A stretch of DNA of 64,000 nt from Sulfitobacter faviae. Lineage in GTDB: Bacteria > Pseudomonadota > Alphaproteobacteria > Rhodobacterales > Rhodobacteraceae. Location of the stretch: positions 1,674,001-1,738,000 of the forward strand of contig NZ_PGFQ01000001.1 in assembly GCF_029870955.1 (NCBI RefSeq), in the 5' to 3' direction. The notes beneath the pieces were generated by a model, which made no database searches, was not told where the DNA came from, and worked only from the letters and a program-made list of their open reading frames with translations. Position 1 is the stretch's first letter; each line of letters opens with the position of its first letter. Below are positions 9,293 through 18,481 of this stretch, piece after piece. Made by a program: the position numbers and the translations under genes.

Positions 9293-9805
9293 ATGGACAG
9301 ATCACTGGCGCTATTCGCCATTGGATTGGTCTTTGGCGGTGGCATCGGTTTTGCCATCGCCGCAAGCAACGGGGTGACCTTCGACGGCCATGACCACGGC
9401 GACCCTGCCGCCCATGGCGGCGGCGGGCATGCGGCCATGGATCACGGCGGTGCGGATCACGCGCGGATGCATGGCCAGCCCATCGCGCTGGCCGCCGAAG
9501 AGGCCCCCAGCCTTGCCATCCGCGTGACCCCCGACCCGATGTCGGGCCACAACCTTTTTGTTGAGACCGAAGGCTTCGCCTTTGCCCCGCAGAACGCCAG
9601 CGGCGCAAATCAACCGGGCGAGGGCCATGCCCATGTCTATGTCAACGGTGCCAAGATCGGGCGGCTTTATGGCCCATGGCTGCATCTGCCAAATCTGCCC
9701 AAAGGCGAGGTCACGGTGGAGGTCACGCTCAACGCCAATGACCACCGCCCCTTGGCGGTGAACGGTGCGCCGATTACGGCCCGCGAGGTGCTGACGGTTG
9801 AATAA
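9293..9805 (+). CDS. Membrane-anchored His-rich protein of the cobalt locus, function unknown
   Basis: A 170-residue protein starting with a hydrophobic anchor or signal (residues 5-24), then a His/Gly-rich stretch (about residues 32-60; HDHGDPAAHGGGGHAAMDHG). A folded-looking C-terminal domain has motifs GHNLFVETEGF, GHAHVYVNGAKIGRLYGPW and LNANDHRPLAVNG. The histidine density suggests periplasmic metal binding. The gene starts 11 nt after cbtA with a GGGAGG ribosome-binding site, so it should be under the same B12 control. The C-terminal domain may be an Ig/cupredoxin-like fold, but I do not recognise a named family. A cobalt-binding role is inferred. Confidence 0.75.
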   Translation: MDRSLALFAIGLVFGGGIGFAIAASNGVTFDGHDHGDPAAHGGGGHAAMDHGGADHARMHGQPIALAAEEAPSLAIRVTPDPMSGHNLFVETEGFAFAPQNASGANQPGEGHAHVYVNGAKIGRLYGPWLHLPNLPKGEVTVEVTLNANDHRPLAVNGAPITAREVLTVE

Positions 9806-9877
9806 TCGCACCGCCTCCCCTTTTCATGGCGGGCCGAAGCGCATACCCGGCACGCATAACCCGATGGGACAAGATCA

Positions 9878-10225
9878 ATGAGCGCAACCCTACATGTCTG
9901 CATGACCTGCCGCGCCGGTGAGGTGCTGGAGGAAGACGCCCCGCGCCCCGGCGCGCAGCTTCATGCCGCCCTCGACGCCGCAGGCGCGCCCGAGGGCGTG
10001 ACCATCGTGCCGGTGCAATGTCTTTCCGCCTGTTCGCAGGGGGCCGCCGTGGCGCTGTCTGCGCCGGGCAAATGGTCCTATGTCTATGGCCGCTTGACCA
10101 AGGAAGACGCCGCCGACATCCTTGCCGGAGCCGCCGCCTATGCCGCCACCCAAGACGGGCTGGTGCCATGGCGCGAACGCCCGGTCATCTTTCGCAAGCA
10201 AAGCCTTGCGCGTATCCCCCTTTGA
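9878..10225 (+). CDS. DUF1636 ferredoxin-like metal-binding protein, copy 1
   Basis: A 115-residue soluble protein with four conserved cysteines in two pairs, HVCMTCRAG near the N-terminus and VQCLSACSQG near residue 45. This resembles thioredoxin-like [2Fe-2S] ferredoxins, and the family is often annotated as a metal-binding protein in cobalamin loci. The C-terminal part ends IFRKQSLARIPL. The second paralog ends with a similar basic stretch (LRLKAIARIPG). It sits between the cobalt-uptake genes and cobW. Electron transfer or metal/cluster delivery is possible; neither is shown by sequence alone. Confidence 0.82.
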   Translation: MSATLHVCMTCRAGEVLEEDAPRPGAQLHAALDAAGAPEGVTIVPVQCLSACSQGAAVALSAPGKWSYVYGRLTKEDAADILAGAAAYAATQDGLVPWRERPVIFRKQSLARIPL

Positions 10226-10247
10226 CCCTGCCGCAGGAGCCTACAGC

Positions 10248-11282
10248 ATGAGCGATCTCGCCAAAATCCCCGTTACCGTCATCACCGGCTTTCTCGGCGC
10301 GGGCAAGACCACGTTGATCCGCCACCTGATGACCAATGCAGGCGGGCGTCGCCTTGCCGTTTTGGTTAATGAGTTCGGGACCGTGGGGGTGGATGGCGAC
10401 ATCCTGAAATCCTGCGCCATCGACGACTGCCCGGCGGAGAATATCGTCGAGCTGGCCAATGGCTGCATTTGCTGCACCGTGGCGGATGATTTCATCCCCA
10501 CCATCGAAGCGTTGATGGCCCTGCCCACGCGCCCCGATCACATCCTGATCGAAACCTCTGGACTGGCCCTGCCGAAACCGCTGCTCAAAGCCTTCGACTG
10601 GCCCGCGATCCGGTCCAAGATCACCGTCGATGGCGTCATCGCGCTGGCCGATGCAGAAGCCGTGGCCGCTGGCACTTTCGCCGCCGATGTCGCCGCCGTG
10701 GACGCGCAGCGTCTGGCCGACGACAGCCTCGACCACGAAACGCCGCTCTCCGAAGTGTTCGAAGATCAGATCTCCTGCGCCGATATCGTGCTGATGTCCA
10801 AGGCCGATCTGGCCGGTCCCGATGGCCTCGCCAAGGCCCGCAAGGTGATTGAAGAGGAAAGCCCGCGTGAGATTCCGATCCTTGAGATGACCGAAGGCGT
10901 GATCGACCCCAAGGTGGTGCTCGGCCTCAACGCCGCCGCCGAAGACGACCTCGCCGCGCGCCCCTCGCATCATGACGGCCACGACGATCACGAGCATGAC
11001 GATTTCGAAACCGTGGTGATCCCGATGCCGGAGGTGTCGGATGTCGATGCGTTGGTGGCCTCGATCGAGCGGCTCGCGCGTGAGCAGAACATCCTGCGCG
11101 TGAAGGGCTATGTCGCGGTCGAGGGCAAGCCGATGCGCCTGTTGGTGCAGGCCGTGGGCGCGCGGGTGCGTCAGCAGTTCGACCGCCCTTGGGGCAGCGA
11201 CACGCGCGCCGGGCATCTGGTGGTGATCGCCGAGCATGACGACATCGACCTTGCCAAAATCCGCGAGATTTTGGGAGCCTGA
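10248..11282 (+). CDS. cobW: CobW GTP-dependent cobalt metallochaperone
   Basis: G3E-family GTPase of 344 residues. The P-loop GFLGAGKTT is near residue 14, the metal-binding CxCC motif appears as NGCICCTVADD, and Walker B/guanine-specificity elements (LIETSGLA, SKADL) follow. A His/Asp-rich insert (HHDGHDDHEHDD) precedes the C-terminal CobW_C domain. The start at 10248 has GCAGGAG upstream. It lies between DUF1636 and cobN, so it probably supplies Co2+ to the CobN cobaltochelatase. The chaperone role is established for CobW in general. Confidence 0.92.
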   Translation: MSDLAKIPVTVITGFLGAGKTTLIRHLMTNAGGRRLAVLVNEFGTVGVDGDILKSCAIDDCPAENIVELANGCICCTVADDFIPTIEALMALPTRPDHILIETSGLALPKPLLKAFDWPAIRSKITVDGVIALADAEAVAAGTFAADVAAVDAQRLADDSLDHETPLSEVFEDQISCADIVLMSKADLAGPDGLAKARKVIEEESPREIPILEMTEGVIDPKVVLGLNAAAEDDLAARPSHHDGHDDHEHDDFETVVIPMPEVSDVDALVASIERLAREQNILRVKGYVAVEGKPMRLLVQAVGARVRQQFDRPWGSDTRAGHLVVIAEHDDIDLAKIREILGA

Positions 11283-11288
11283 CCGCCC

Positions 11289-14200
11289 ATGCATGTCGTC
11301 TTTCGCGAAAGCCACGGGTTGGAGGATACCGACACCCCCTATGATCCGGGGCAAACCCCCGCCGATCTGGTGATGCTGTCGTTTTCCGACAGTGACCTCG
11401 GCGCTTTCGCGGCAGGCTGGCATCGCGGCGGCGGCAAGGAGGGCAAGCTGCCCTCGCTGCGTCTGTGCAACCTCGTGGCGCTGCGGCACCCGGCCTCGGT
11501 CGACAACTATATCGAACAGACGCTGACCGGGGCCAAAGGCATTCTGATCCGCCTCATCGGGGGGAGAATTACTGGCCCTACGGCATCATGCAGGTCCAAG
11601 ACTTCGCCCGCCGGAAAAACATCGCGCTGGCCGTCTTGCCCGCCGATGGGCGCGAGGATCCGGGGCTCGACGCGCATTCGACTTTGCCGGTTTCCACGCT
11701 GCGCCGTCTTGCGCATCTTTGTGATGCGGGCGGGCCGGTGGCGGCGCAGGCCGCGCTGGCGCAGATGGCGCTGGCGGCGGGCTTTTACGCCGGGCCGGTC
11801 ATGGGCACGAAAACGGTGCCTGATTGCGGCTATTACGACCCCGATCAAGGGGTGCTCCCCCTCGCCGACGCGGCGGGGCAGACTGTCGCGGTTACCTTTT
11901 ACCGCAGCTATCTTCTGGCCGCCGATACCGCGCCCGTCGATGCGCTGATCCGGGCGCTGCGGGCGGCGGGGCTGAACGCCATCGGGCTTTTCGTACCCTC
12001 GCTCAAATCCGATCCCGCGCGGCGCTTTCTGGACGATGCCTTGGCGGCGATGAAACCCGTGGCCATCGTCAACGCCACCGCCTTTTCGGGGCGCGGGGAT
12101 GATGGCACCTCCCCGCTCGACGCGCCGGGCTGCCCGGTGTTTCAAGTGGCCCTCTCTACCGCCCGGCGGCGCGATTGGGACGAGAGCGAGCGCGGCCTTT
12201 CCCCCGCCGATCTGGCGATGCATGTGGTCTTGCCCGAGGTCGATGGCCGCATCTTCGGCGGCGTCGTCAGCTTCAAGAGCCCCGGAAAGCGCGACCCCGA
12301 TCTGCAATATTCCCGCTTTGCCCACCGCGCCGAAGAGGCGCGGATCGAGGCTGTCGTCGCCCGTGTGCTGGGCTGGCATCGGCTGGCGCAGACCCCGGCG
12401 GCCACGCGCAAGCTGGCACTGGTGCTCTCGACCTATCCGGGGCGGGACGATCAACTGGCCCATGCGGTCGGCCTTGATGCGCTGGCCAGCGTCGAAGACA
12501 TGCTGATGCGGCTGGCGGGTGAGGGCTATGGCGTCACGCCGCAGATCGGCTTTGGCCGGAGCCTGACCGAGCAGCGCATCACTTGGCCCCTTGCCGACTA
12601 TGAGGCGGCGCTAGCCGCTCTGCCGCAGGCGCTGCGCGATGACCTTCGCGACGCGTGGGGCGCGGCGGCGGATGATCCGCTGGTGCAGGACGGTGCCTTT
12701 CACTTCGCCGCGCAAACCTGCGGCAACGCACTAGTCGCGCTGCAACCCGAGCGGGGCGATCTGCAAGACCGCGAAGACAGCTATCACGACCTCGCCCGCA
12801 CGCCGCGGCATTCCTATGTGGCCTTCTACCTCTGGCTGCGGGATCAGGGCCATCACGCGCTGGTGCATATCGGCGCGCATGGCACGCTGGAGTGGCTGCC
12901 GGGCAAGGCGGTTGCCCTCTCGGGCGATTGCTGGCCCGAGGCGCTGACCGGCGATCTGCCGGTGATCTACCCCTTTATCGTCAACGATCCGGGGGAGGCG
13001 GCACAGGCCAAGCGGCGCATCGGGGCGGTGACGCTCGGCCATCTGCCGCCCCCGCTGAAAGACAGTGAAACACCCGATGGGCTGTTGCGGCTGGAACGGC
13101 TGTTGGACGAATATTCCACCGCCGACGGGCTCGACCCCGCGCGCCGCGACCGGCTGGTCGATACGATCCGGGCGGAGGCGCAGGCGGCGGGGGTGGAAGA
13201 TGACCTCGGCCTCGATGCCGCCAGTTCCTCGGCCGAGGCCCTGACCCGGATCGACGCCTTCGTTTGCGACATCAAGGAAAGCCAATACGGCGATGGCCTG
13301 CACGTCTTCGGCGCGGGGGCGGGCGAATGGGACGGGCTGCTGACCGCGCTTTCGGGGCGGCGCGTCACCTCCGGGCCTTCCGGCTCGCCCTATCGCGGGC
13401 GGTCCGATGTGCTGCCGACGGGGCGCAACCTCTATGCCGTCGATCCGCGCGGGGTGCCCAGCCGGGCCGCCCATGCGCAGGGGGTGAAACTGGCCGAGGA
13501 ACTGCTCAGGCGGCATCTGCAAGACAATGGCGACTGGCCGCGCGGGCTGGTGATCGACCTTTGGGGCTCGGCCACCATGCGCACGGCGGGCGAAGAGGTC
13601 GCCATGGCGATGCATCTCGCCGGGATCGCGCCGAAATGGGACGAGGGCAGTGAGCGGGTTTCGGGCTTTGAGGTAATCCCGTTGACCCTGCTGGACCGTC
13701 CGCGCATCGACGTGACCCTGCGCATCTCGGGCCTGTTCCGCGATGTCTTTCCCGGCCTCGCGCAGCTTTTCGAAGCCGGGGCGGCGGCATTGGCCGAACG
13801 CGAAGAAGCGCCGGATATGAACCCCTATCTCACCCGCACCCCCCGTGTCTTTGGCCCCAAGCCGGGCCTTTACGGCGTGAATATGGAAGCGGCCTTGCAA
13901 GACTATTCCGACGCCGGTCGCGCCGCGGCGGGCGAGGCGTGGCTCGCGGGGTCGGAATGGGCGATCAACGCCCAAGGCGAGGCGCATCAGGACCGCGCCG
14001 CGCTGGAGGCGCAGTTGCAGCGCGCCGATGGCTTTGCTCATGTGCAGGACTTGGCCGAAAGCGATATCCTGCTCGCCTCGGACTATGCCAGCCACGAAGG
14101 CGGCTTTGCCGCCGCGATGGCGCATCTCGGCGCGCAGAAACCGGCGATGTACCACCTTGACCACACCCGCGCAGGCAGCCCCCGCGCACGCTCCATGCCC

Positions 14201-14530
14201 GAGGAGATCGCCCGCGTCGTCCGCGCCCGTGCGGCCAATCCCGGCTGGGCCAGCGGCATGATGCGCCACGGTTTCCGCGGCGCGGCAGAGGTGGCGGCGA
14301 CACTCGACAACCTTGCCGCCTTTGCGCATCTGACACGCGAGGTGCCTGCGCATCTCTTTGACCTCTACTTCGACGCCACGCTCGGGCGCGATGATCTGGT
14401 CGCCTTTATGGAGGCCGAGAACCCCGCGGCCTTGCAAGCCATGCGCGACCGTTTCGCGGCGCTGCGCGAGTCCGGCCTCTGGCTGACCCGCCGCAACTCG
14501 ATCTCGGCCACATTGGACGGGGTGACGTGA
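11289..14530 (+). CDS. cobN: Cobaltochelatase large subunit CobN, frameshifted
   Basis: ATP-dependent insertion of cobalt into hydrogenobyrinic acid a,c-diamide, together with CobS and CobT, which are not in the window. The N-terminal fragment reads to LTGAKGILIRLIGG. The frame then breaks in the G run 11559-11564; one added G restores GGENYWPYGIMQVQ and gives 1080 residues, normal for CobN. Downstream family segments include GAHGTLEWLPGKAVALS, SGRRVTSGPSGSPYRGR and DLWGSATMRTAGEEVAM. The gene starts 6 nt after cobW and its stop overlaps the cobG start. The deletion is probably a sequencing error. Confidence 0.92.
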
Positions 14531-15675
14531 GCGCGGCCCCGGCGATCAAGGGCTGGTGCCCCGGTGCGCTGCGTCCGATGCTCTCGGGCGATGGGCTGGT
14601 GGTGCGTCTTCGGGTGCCGCAGGGGCGCTTGACCCCGGCCCAAGCCCGCGGCGTGGCGGGGCTGGCCACGCGCTATGGCAATGGCATGCTCGACCTGTCG
14701 AACCGGGGCAATCTGCAACTGCGCGGCGTCGATCCCGCGCGGCACGAAGGGCTGATCGACGCGCTGCGCGCGCTGGCGCTGATCGACGTGGATGAGCGGA
14801 CGGAGCGGCGGCGCAACATCATGGTCAGCCCCTTTTGGCAGGCGGGCGATGATACGGATTTCCTTTGCCAAGCCCTCTCTGCCGCCGCGCAGGCCCATGC
14901 GCTGCCGGATGTCTCCGCCAAATTCGGCTATGCGGTCGACGCAGGGCCGCAGCCGGTGTTGCAGGCCGATCCCGCCGACATCCGGTTCGAGCGCTCGGCG
15001 CAGGGGCAACTGCTGCTCTGCATTGAAGGGGCTATGCGGGGCAAACCCGTGACCCGTGCGACTGCGGTGACCGAAGCCATCGCGCTGGCCGAATGGGTGC
15101 GCGCGCAGGGGGTGACCCGCGCCGCGCGCGCCACGGCCACGGGGGCGCCGCTTCCCGCCGGTTTTGACTGCCCGCGTCAGGCGGGGCAGGGCACACCCGC
15201 CCCCGGCCTCTACCCATCCGGGGCGCTTGTCGCCTGTGCTTTCGGGCAGATGGAGGCCGAGACGCTTGCCGCGCTCGCGGAGCTTGGTCCGCTGCGCCTG
15301 ACCCCGTGGCGGCGGGTGCTGATCGAAGGTGCCCCGCGCCTGCCTGATCTGGCCGGTCTCATCACCGCCGCCGATGACCCGCTGTTGCGCGTCGTTGCCT
15401 GTATCGGCGCGCCGGGCTGTGCACAGGGCCGGGGTGAGACGCGCGGGCTGGCCAGTCGCCTTGCCGCCGTGGTGCCGAAGGGGCAACGCCTGCATGTCTC
15501 CGGCTGCGCCAAGGGTTGCGCCGCGCCGCGCGCTACCGACCTCACCCTGACCGCCACCGCGCCAGAGCGCTATGACCTCATCCACGATGGCCGCGCCGAT
15601 GCCATCCCTGATCTGCGCGGGCTGACCCCCGCCGCCATCGCCTCTCACCTTAGAAAGTCCGCCGATGCCCCATAG
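14527..15675 (+). CDS. cobG: Precorrin-3B synthase CobG
   Basis: Oxygen-dependent monooxygenase that sets up ring contraction; its presence defines the aerobic route. It is a 382-residue sulfite/nitrite-reductase-like protein with the ferredoxin-like half-domains and an Fe-S ligand set in CIGAPGCAQGRGE and SGCAKGCAAP near residues 300-340. The start is GTG at 14527, overlapping the cobN stop (GTGA). It overlaps cobH by 11 nt. Family and length match well. Confidence 0.9.
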   Translation: MSAAPAIKGWCPGALRPMLSGDGLVVRLRVPQGRLTPAQARGVAGLATRYGNGMLDLSNRGNLQLRGVDPARHEGLIDALRALALIDVDERTERRRNIMVSPFWQAGDDTDFLCQALSAAAQAHALPDVSAKFGYAVDAGPQPVLQADPADIRFERSAQGQLLLCIEGAMRGKPVTRATAVTEAIALAEWVRAQGVTRAARATATGAPLPAGFDCPRQAGQGTPAPGLYPSGALVACAFGQMEAETLAALAELGPLRLTPWRRVLIEGAPRLPDLAGLITAADDPLLRVVACIGAPGCAQGRGETRGLASRLAAVVPKGQRLHVSGCAKGCAAPRATDLTLTATAPERYDLIHDGRADAIPDLRGLTPAAIASHLRKSADAP

Positions 15676-16294
15676 CTATATCACCGACGGTGCCGAGATT
15701 TACCGCCAGTCCTTTGCCACCATCCGCGCCGAAGCGGCGCTAGCGCGTTTCACCCCGGAGGAAGAGATCGTCGCCGTGCGCATGATCCACGCCGCGGGCA
15801 TGGTCGGGCTGGAGGAGCACATCCGCTTTTCCGAAGGCATGGCCGTGGCCGCGCGGGCGGCACTGGAGGACGGCGCGCCGATCCTTTGCGACGCCTATAT
15901 GGTCAGCGAAGGTATCACCCGCAAACGCCTGCCGCGCGAGAATGAGGTGATCTGCACCCTGCGCGACCCTTCGGTGCCAGCACTGGCCGCGAAGATGAGC
16001 AACACCCGCTCTGCTGCCGCGCTGGAACTGTGGCGGCCCCATCTGCAAGGCGCCGTGGTGGCCATCGGCAATGCGCCCACGGCGCTGTTTCACCTGCTCA
16101 ACATGCTCGAAGACCCCGATTGCCCGCGCCCGGCGGCGATCATCGGCTGCCCGGTGGGCTTCATCGGCGCGGCGGAATCGAAAGAGGCTTTGATGCAGGA
16201 CCTGCCGGTGCCCTCGATGATCGTGCAGGGGCGTTTGGGCGGCTCGGCGATCACCGTGGCGGCGGTGAACGCATTGGCCAGCAGGGTGGAATGA
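15665..16294 (+). CDS. cobH: Precorrin-8X methylmutase CobH
   Basis: Moves the C11 methyl to C12, giving hydrogenobyrinic acid. At 209 residues it has the family length. Diagnostic segments are MIHAAGMVGLEEHIRFSEG near residue 40, and GNAPTALFHLL and GCPVGFIGAAESK in the C-terminal half. The start at 15665 lies inside the end of cobG, and the stop overlaps the cobI start as ATGA, indicating translational coupling. Confidence 0.94.
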   Translation: MPHSYITDGAEIYRQSFATIRAEAALARFTPEEEIVAVRMIHAAGMVGLEEHIRFSEGMAVAARAALEDGAPILCDAYMVSEGITRKRLPRENEVICTLRDPSVPALAAKMSNTRSAAALELWRPHLQGAVVAIGNAPTALFHLLNMLEDPDCPRPAAIIGCPVGFIGAAESKEALMQDLPVPSMIVQGRLGGSAITVAAVNALASRVE

Positions 16295-17028
16295 AGATGG
16301 GCAAGGTTATCTGCGCGGGCCTTGGCCCCGGCGACCCCGAACTGATGAGTGTGAAATCCGACCGTGCCATTCGCGGCGCGCGGCATCTGGCCTATTTCCG
16401 CAAGAAAGGCCGCGCGGGCCAAGCGCGCCGGATCGTCGAGGGGATGCTGCGCGACGACGTGGTGGAATATGCGATGGAATATCCCGTCACCACTGAGTTG
16501 CGCTTTGATTCGCCCGAGTATCGCGCCCAAATGGTCGCCTTTTACGAGGAATGGGCCGACCGGCTAGAAGCCTTGGCACGCGATCACGAGGTCATCGTGC
16601 TCTGCGAGGGTGATCCTTTCTTCTACGGCTCCTTCATGCATCTGCACACCCGGCTTCAGGGCCGCGCCGAGGTTGAGGTGCTGCCCGCGATCCCCGGCAT
16701 GGTGGGCTGCTGGAACGCGCTCGATACGCCCTTCACTTGGGGCGACGACGTGGTAACCGTCTTGATGGGCACGCTGCCCGAGGCCGAGTTGACCGATCAC
16801 ATGAAGCGCGCCGATGCGCTGGTGGTGATGAAGACGGGTCGCAACCTGCCCAGCGTGCGCCGCGCGTTGGCGGCGGCGGGCAAGTTGGAGGACGCTTGGC
16901 TGGTCGAACGCGGCACCATGCCCGACCAGCGGGTGGCGCGGCTTTCTGACGTGGCGGATGACGACTGCCCCTATTTCGCGATCATCTTGGTCCATGGCCA
17001 AGGCCGCAGACCGGAGGCGGAGACATGA
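16291..17028 (+). CDS. cobI: Precorrin-2 C20-methyltransferase CobI
   Basis: SAM-dependent methylase producing precorrin-3A. The tetrapyrrole-methylase P-loop GLGPGDPELMSVK lies at residues 9-21; CEGDPFFYGSF and AIPGMVGCWNA follow, as in CobI/CbiL. The ATG at 16291 overlaps the cobH stop and is preferred to a much longer in-frame extension that lies wholly within cobH. The resulting 245 residues are the usual length. The stop overlaps cobJ as ATGA. Confidence 0.93.
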   Translation: MKMGKVICAGLGPGDPELMSVKSDRAIRGARHLAYFRKKGRAGQARRIVEGMLRDDVVEYAMEYPVTTELRFDSPEYRAQMVAFYEEWADRLEALARDHEVIVLCEGDPFFYGSFMHLHTRLQGRAEVEVLPAIPGMVGCWNALDTPFTWGDDVVTVLMGTLPEAELTDHMKRADALVVMKTGRNLPSVRRALAAAGKLEDAWLVERGTMPDQRVARLSDVADDDCPYFAIILVHGQGRRPEAET

Positions 17029-17759
17029 GCGGCATCCTTCATATCGCGGGCCTCGGCCCTGGTGATGACGCGCTTGTCACACCCGAGGTGACCGAGGCGC
17101 TGGCGCAGGCCACAGACGTTATCGGCTATATCCCTTACGTCGCCCGCGTCGCCCCGCGCGAAGGGCTGACCCTCCACCCCAGCGACAACCGGGTGGAGTT
17201 GGACCGCGCGACCCATGCGCTGCAACTGGCGCAGGCGGGCGCGCGGGTGGTGGTGGTGTCTTCGGGCGATCCGGGCGTCTTTGCCATGGCCTCGGCCGTG
17301 TTCGAAGCGGTGGAGCGGGATGGGGCGTTTGAAAGCGTCGACATCCGCGTGTTGCCCGGCATCACGGCGATGCTGGCGGCGGCGGCGCGGCTTGGGGCGC
17401 CCTTGGGCCATGATTTCTGCGCGATCAACCTCAGCGACAACCTCAAGCCCTGGGCGATGGTGGAGCACCGTTTGCGGATGGCCGCGCGGGCGGATTTCGC
17501 GATGGCCTTCTACAACCCCCGCAGCAAATCCCGCCCGCATCAATTCACCGAGGCGTTGGAGATTTTGCGTGCCGAATGCGGGCCGGACCGGCTGATTACC
17601 TTCGCCCGCGCCGTGACCACGCCGGAAGAGGCGTTCAACACCGTCACACTGGGCGAGGCGACGCCTGAAATGGCGGATATGCGCACCGTGGTGATCGTCG
17701 GCAATTCCGCGACGCGGCGGGTCGGGCGCTATGTCTATACGCCGCGCAGCGCGGTATGA
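17025..17759 (+). CDS. cobJ: Precorrin-3B C17-methyltransferase CobJ
   Basis: Ring-contracting SAM methylase of 244 residues. GLGPGDDALVTPEVTEAL is the N-terminal glycine-rich motif, SSGDPGVFAMASAVFE is the second, and LPGITAMLAAAARLGAPLGHDF the third. FYNPRSKSRP is typical of CobJ/CbiH. It overlaps cobI by 4 nt and its last 25 nt overlap the end of cobK on the opposite strand. Confidence 0.94.
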   Translation: MSGILHIAGLGPGDDALVTPEVTEALAQATDVIGYIPYVARVAPREGLTLHPSDNRVELDRATHALQLAQAGARVVVVSSGDPGVFAMASAVFEAVERDGAFESVDIRVLPGITAMLAAAARLGAPLGHDFCAINLSDNLKPWAMVEHRLRMAARADFAMAFYNPRSKSRPHQFTEALEILRAECGPDRLITFARAVTTPEEAFNTVTLGEATPEMADMRTVVIVGNSATRRVGRYVYTPRSAV

Positions 17760-18480
17760 TGTAGCCAATGCATCACTTCGGTCACATCATTGGCGGCCAC
17801 TTCGCCCGGCAGTTTCGGCCGCTCGGCCAAGATCACCGGCAGGCCAAGGCTGCGGGCGGCATCCAGCTTGGCCCGCGCGCCAGCGCCTCCGGCGTTCTTG
17901 GCGACGACATGGGTGATCGCATGGGTCTGCATCAGCGCGGTATCCCCCGCCACGTCAAAAGGCCCGCGCGCCAGCACGACCGTCGCCCGCGGCAGCGGCA
18001 GCGGGTCGCGTGGCGGATCGACGAGGCGCAGGAGGTAGCGGTGCTGCGGTTTCGCGGCGAAAAGCGCCAGTTGCTGCTTGCCGATGGCCAGAAACACCCG
18101 CGCCGGGCTGTCGGGCAGGGCGGCGGGCAGCGCGGTGAGGTCGGGCACGAAGGTCCAGTCGTCCCCTCCTGCGGCTCCCAAGCGGGGCGCTCGAACCGCA
18201 CCAGCGGCAGGTCCTGCCGGGCGCAGGCAACGAAGGCATTGTTGCTCATCCCTGCGGCGAAAGGATGGGTGGCGTCGACGACATGGGTGATCGCCTCGGT
18301 CTCAAGATAGGCCACCAGCCCCGCCACGCCCCCGAAGCCGCCGACGCGGGTGGGCAGGGGCTGGGCCACGGGGCTGTCTGTGCGTCCGGCATAGGAAAAC
18401 ACCGCGTCGATCCCGGCTTTGGCCAAGGCGCGGGCCAAGGCGCTGGCTTCGGTGGTGCCACCCAAAAGAAGGACGCGCAT
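17735..18480 (-). CDS. cobK: Precorrin-6A reductase CobK, antisense within the cob cluster, frameshifted
   Basis: NADPH-dependent reduction of precorrin-6A. The start MRVLLLGGTTEASALA is the family N-terminus; DATHPFAAGMSNNAF follows near residue 75. The frame breaks at the C run 18163-18166 (plus strand); one added base restores WEPQEGDDWTFVPDL and gives 248 residues. It is the only cob gene on the minus strand. It ends in a convergent 25-nt overlap with cobJ, and its start codon shares a CATG palindrome (18478-18481) with the ATG-ATG start region of cobL. Its promoter must lie inside cobL. Confidence 0.9.
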
Positions 18481-18481
18481 G

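Noticed and set aside
9806..9877. Second B12 riboswitch within the cob locus
   Set aside because: No B12 box or core motif in this or any other cob intergenic gap.
12731..14437. Long minus-strand open frame opposite cobN, and similar ones opposite other genes (for example 2102-3637)
   Set aside because: Low-complexity His/Arg/Gly-rich products typical of antisense shadows in GC-rich genes; no domain or ribosome-binding support.
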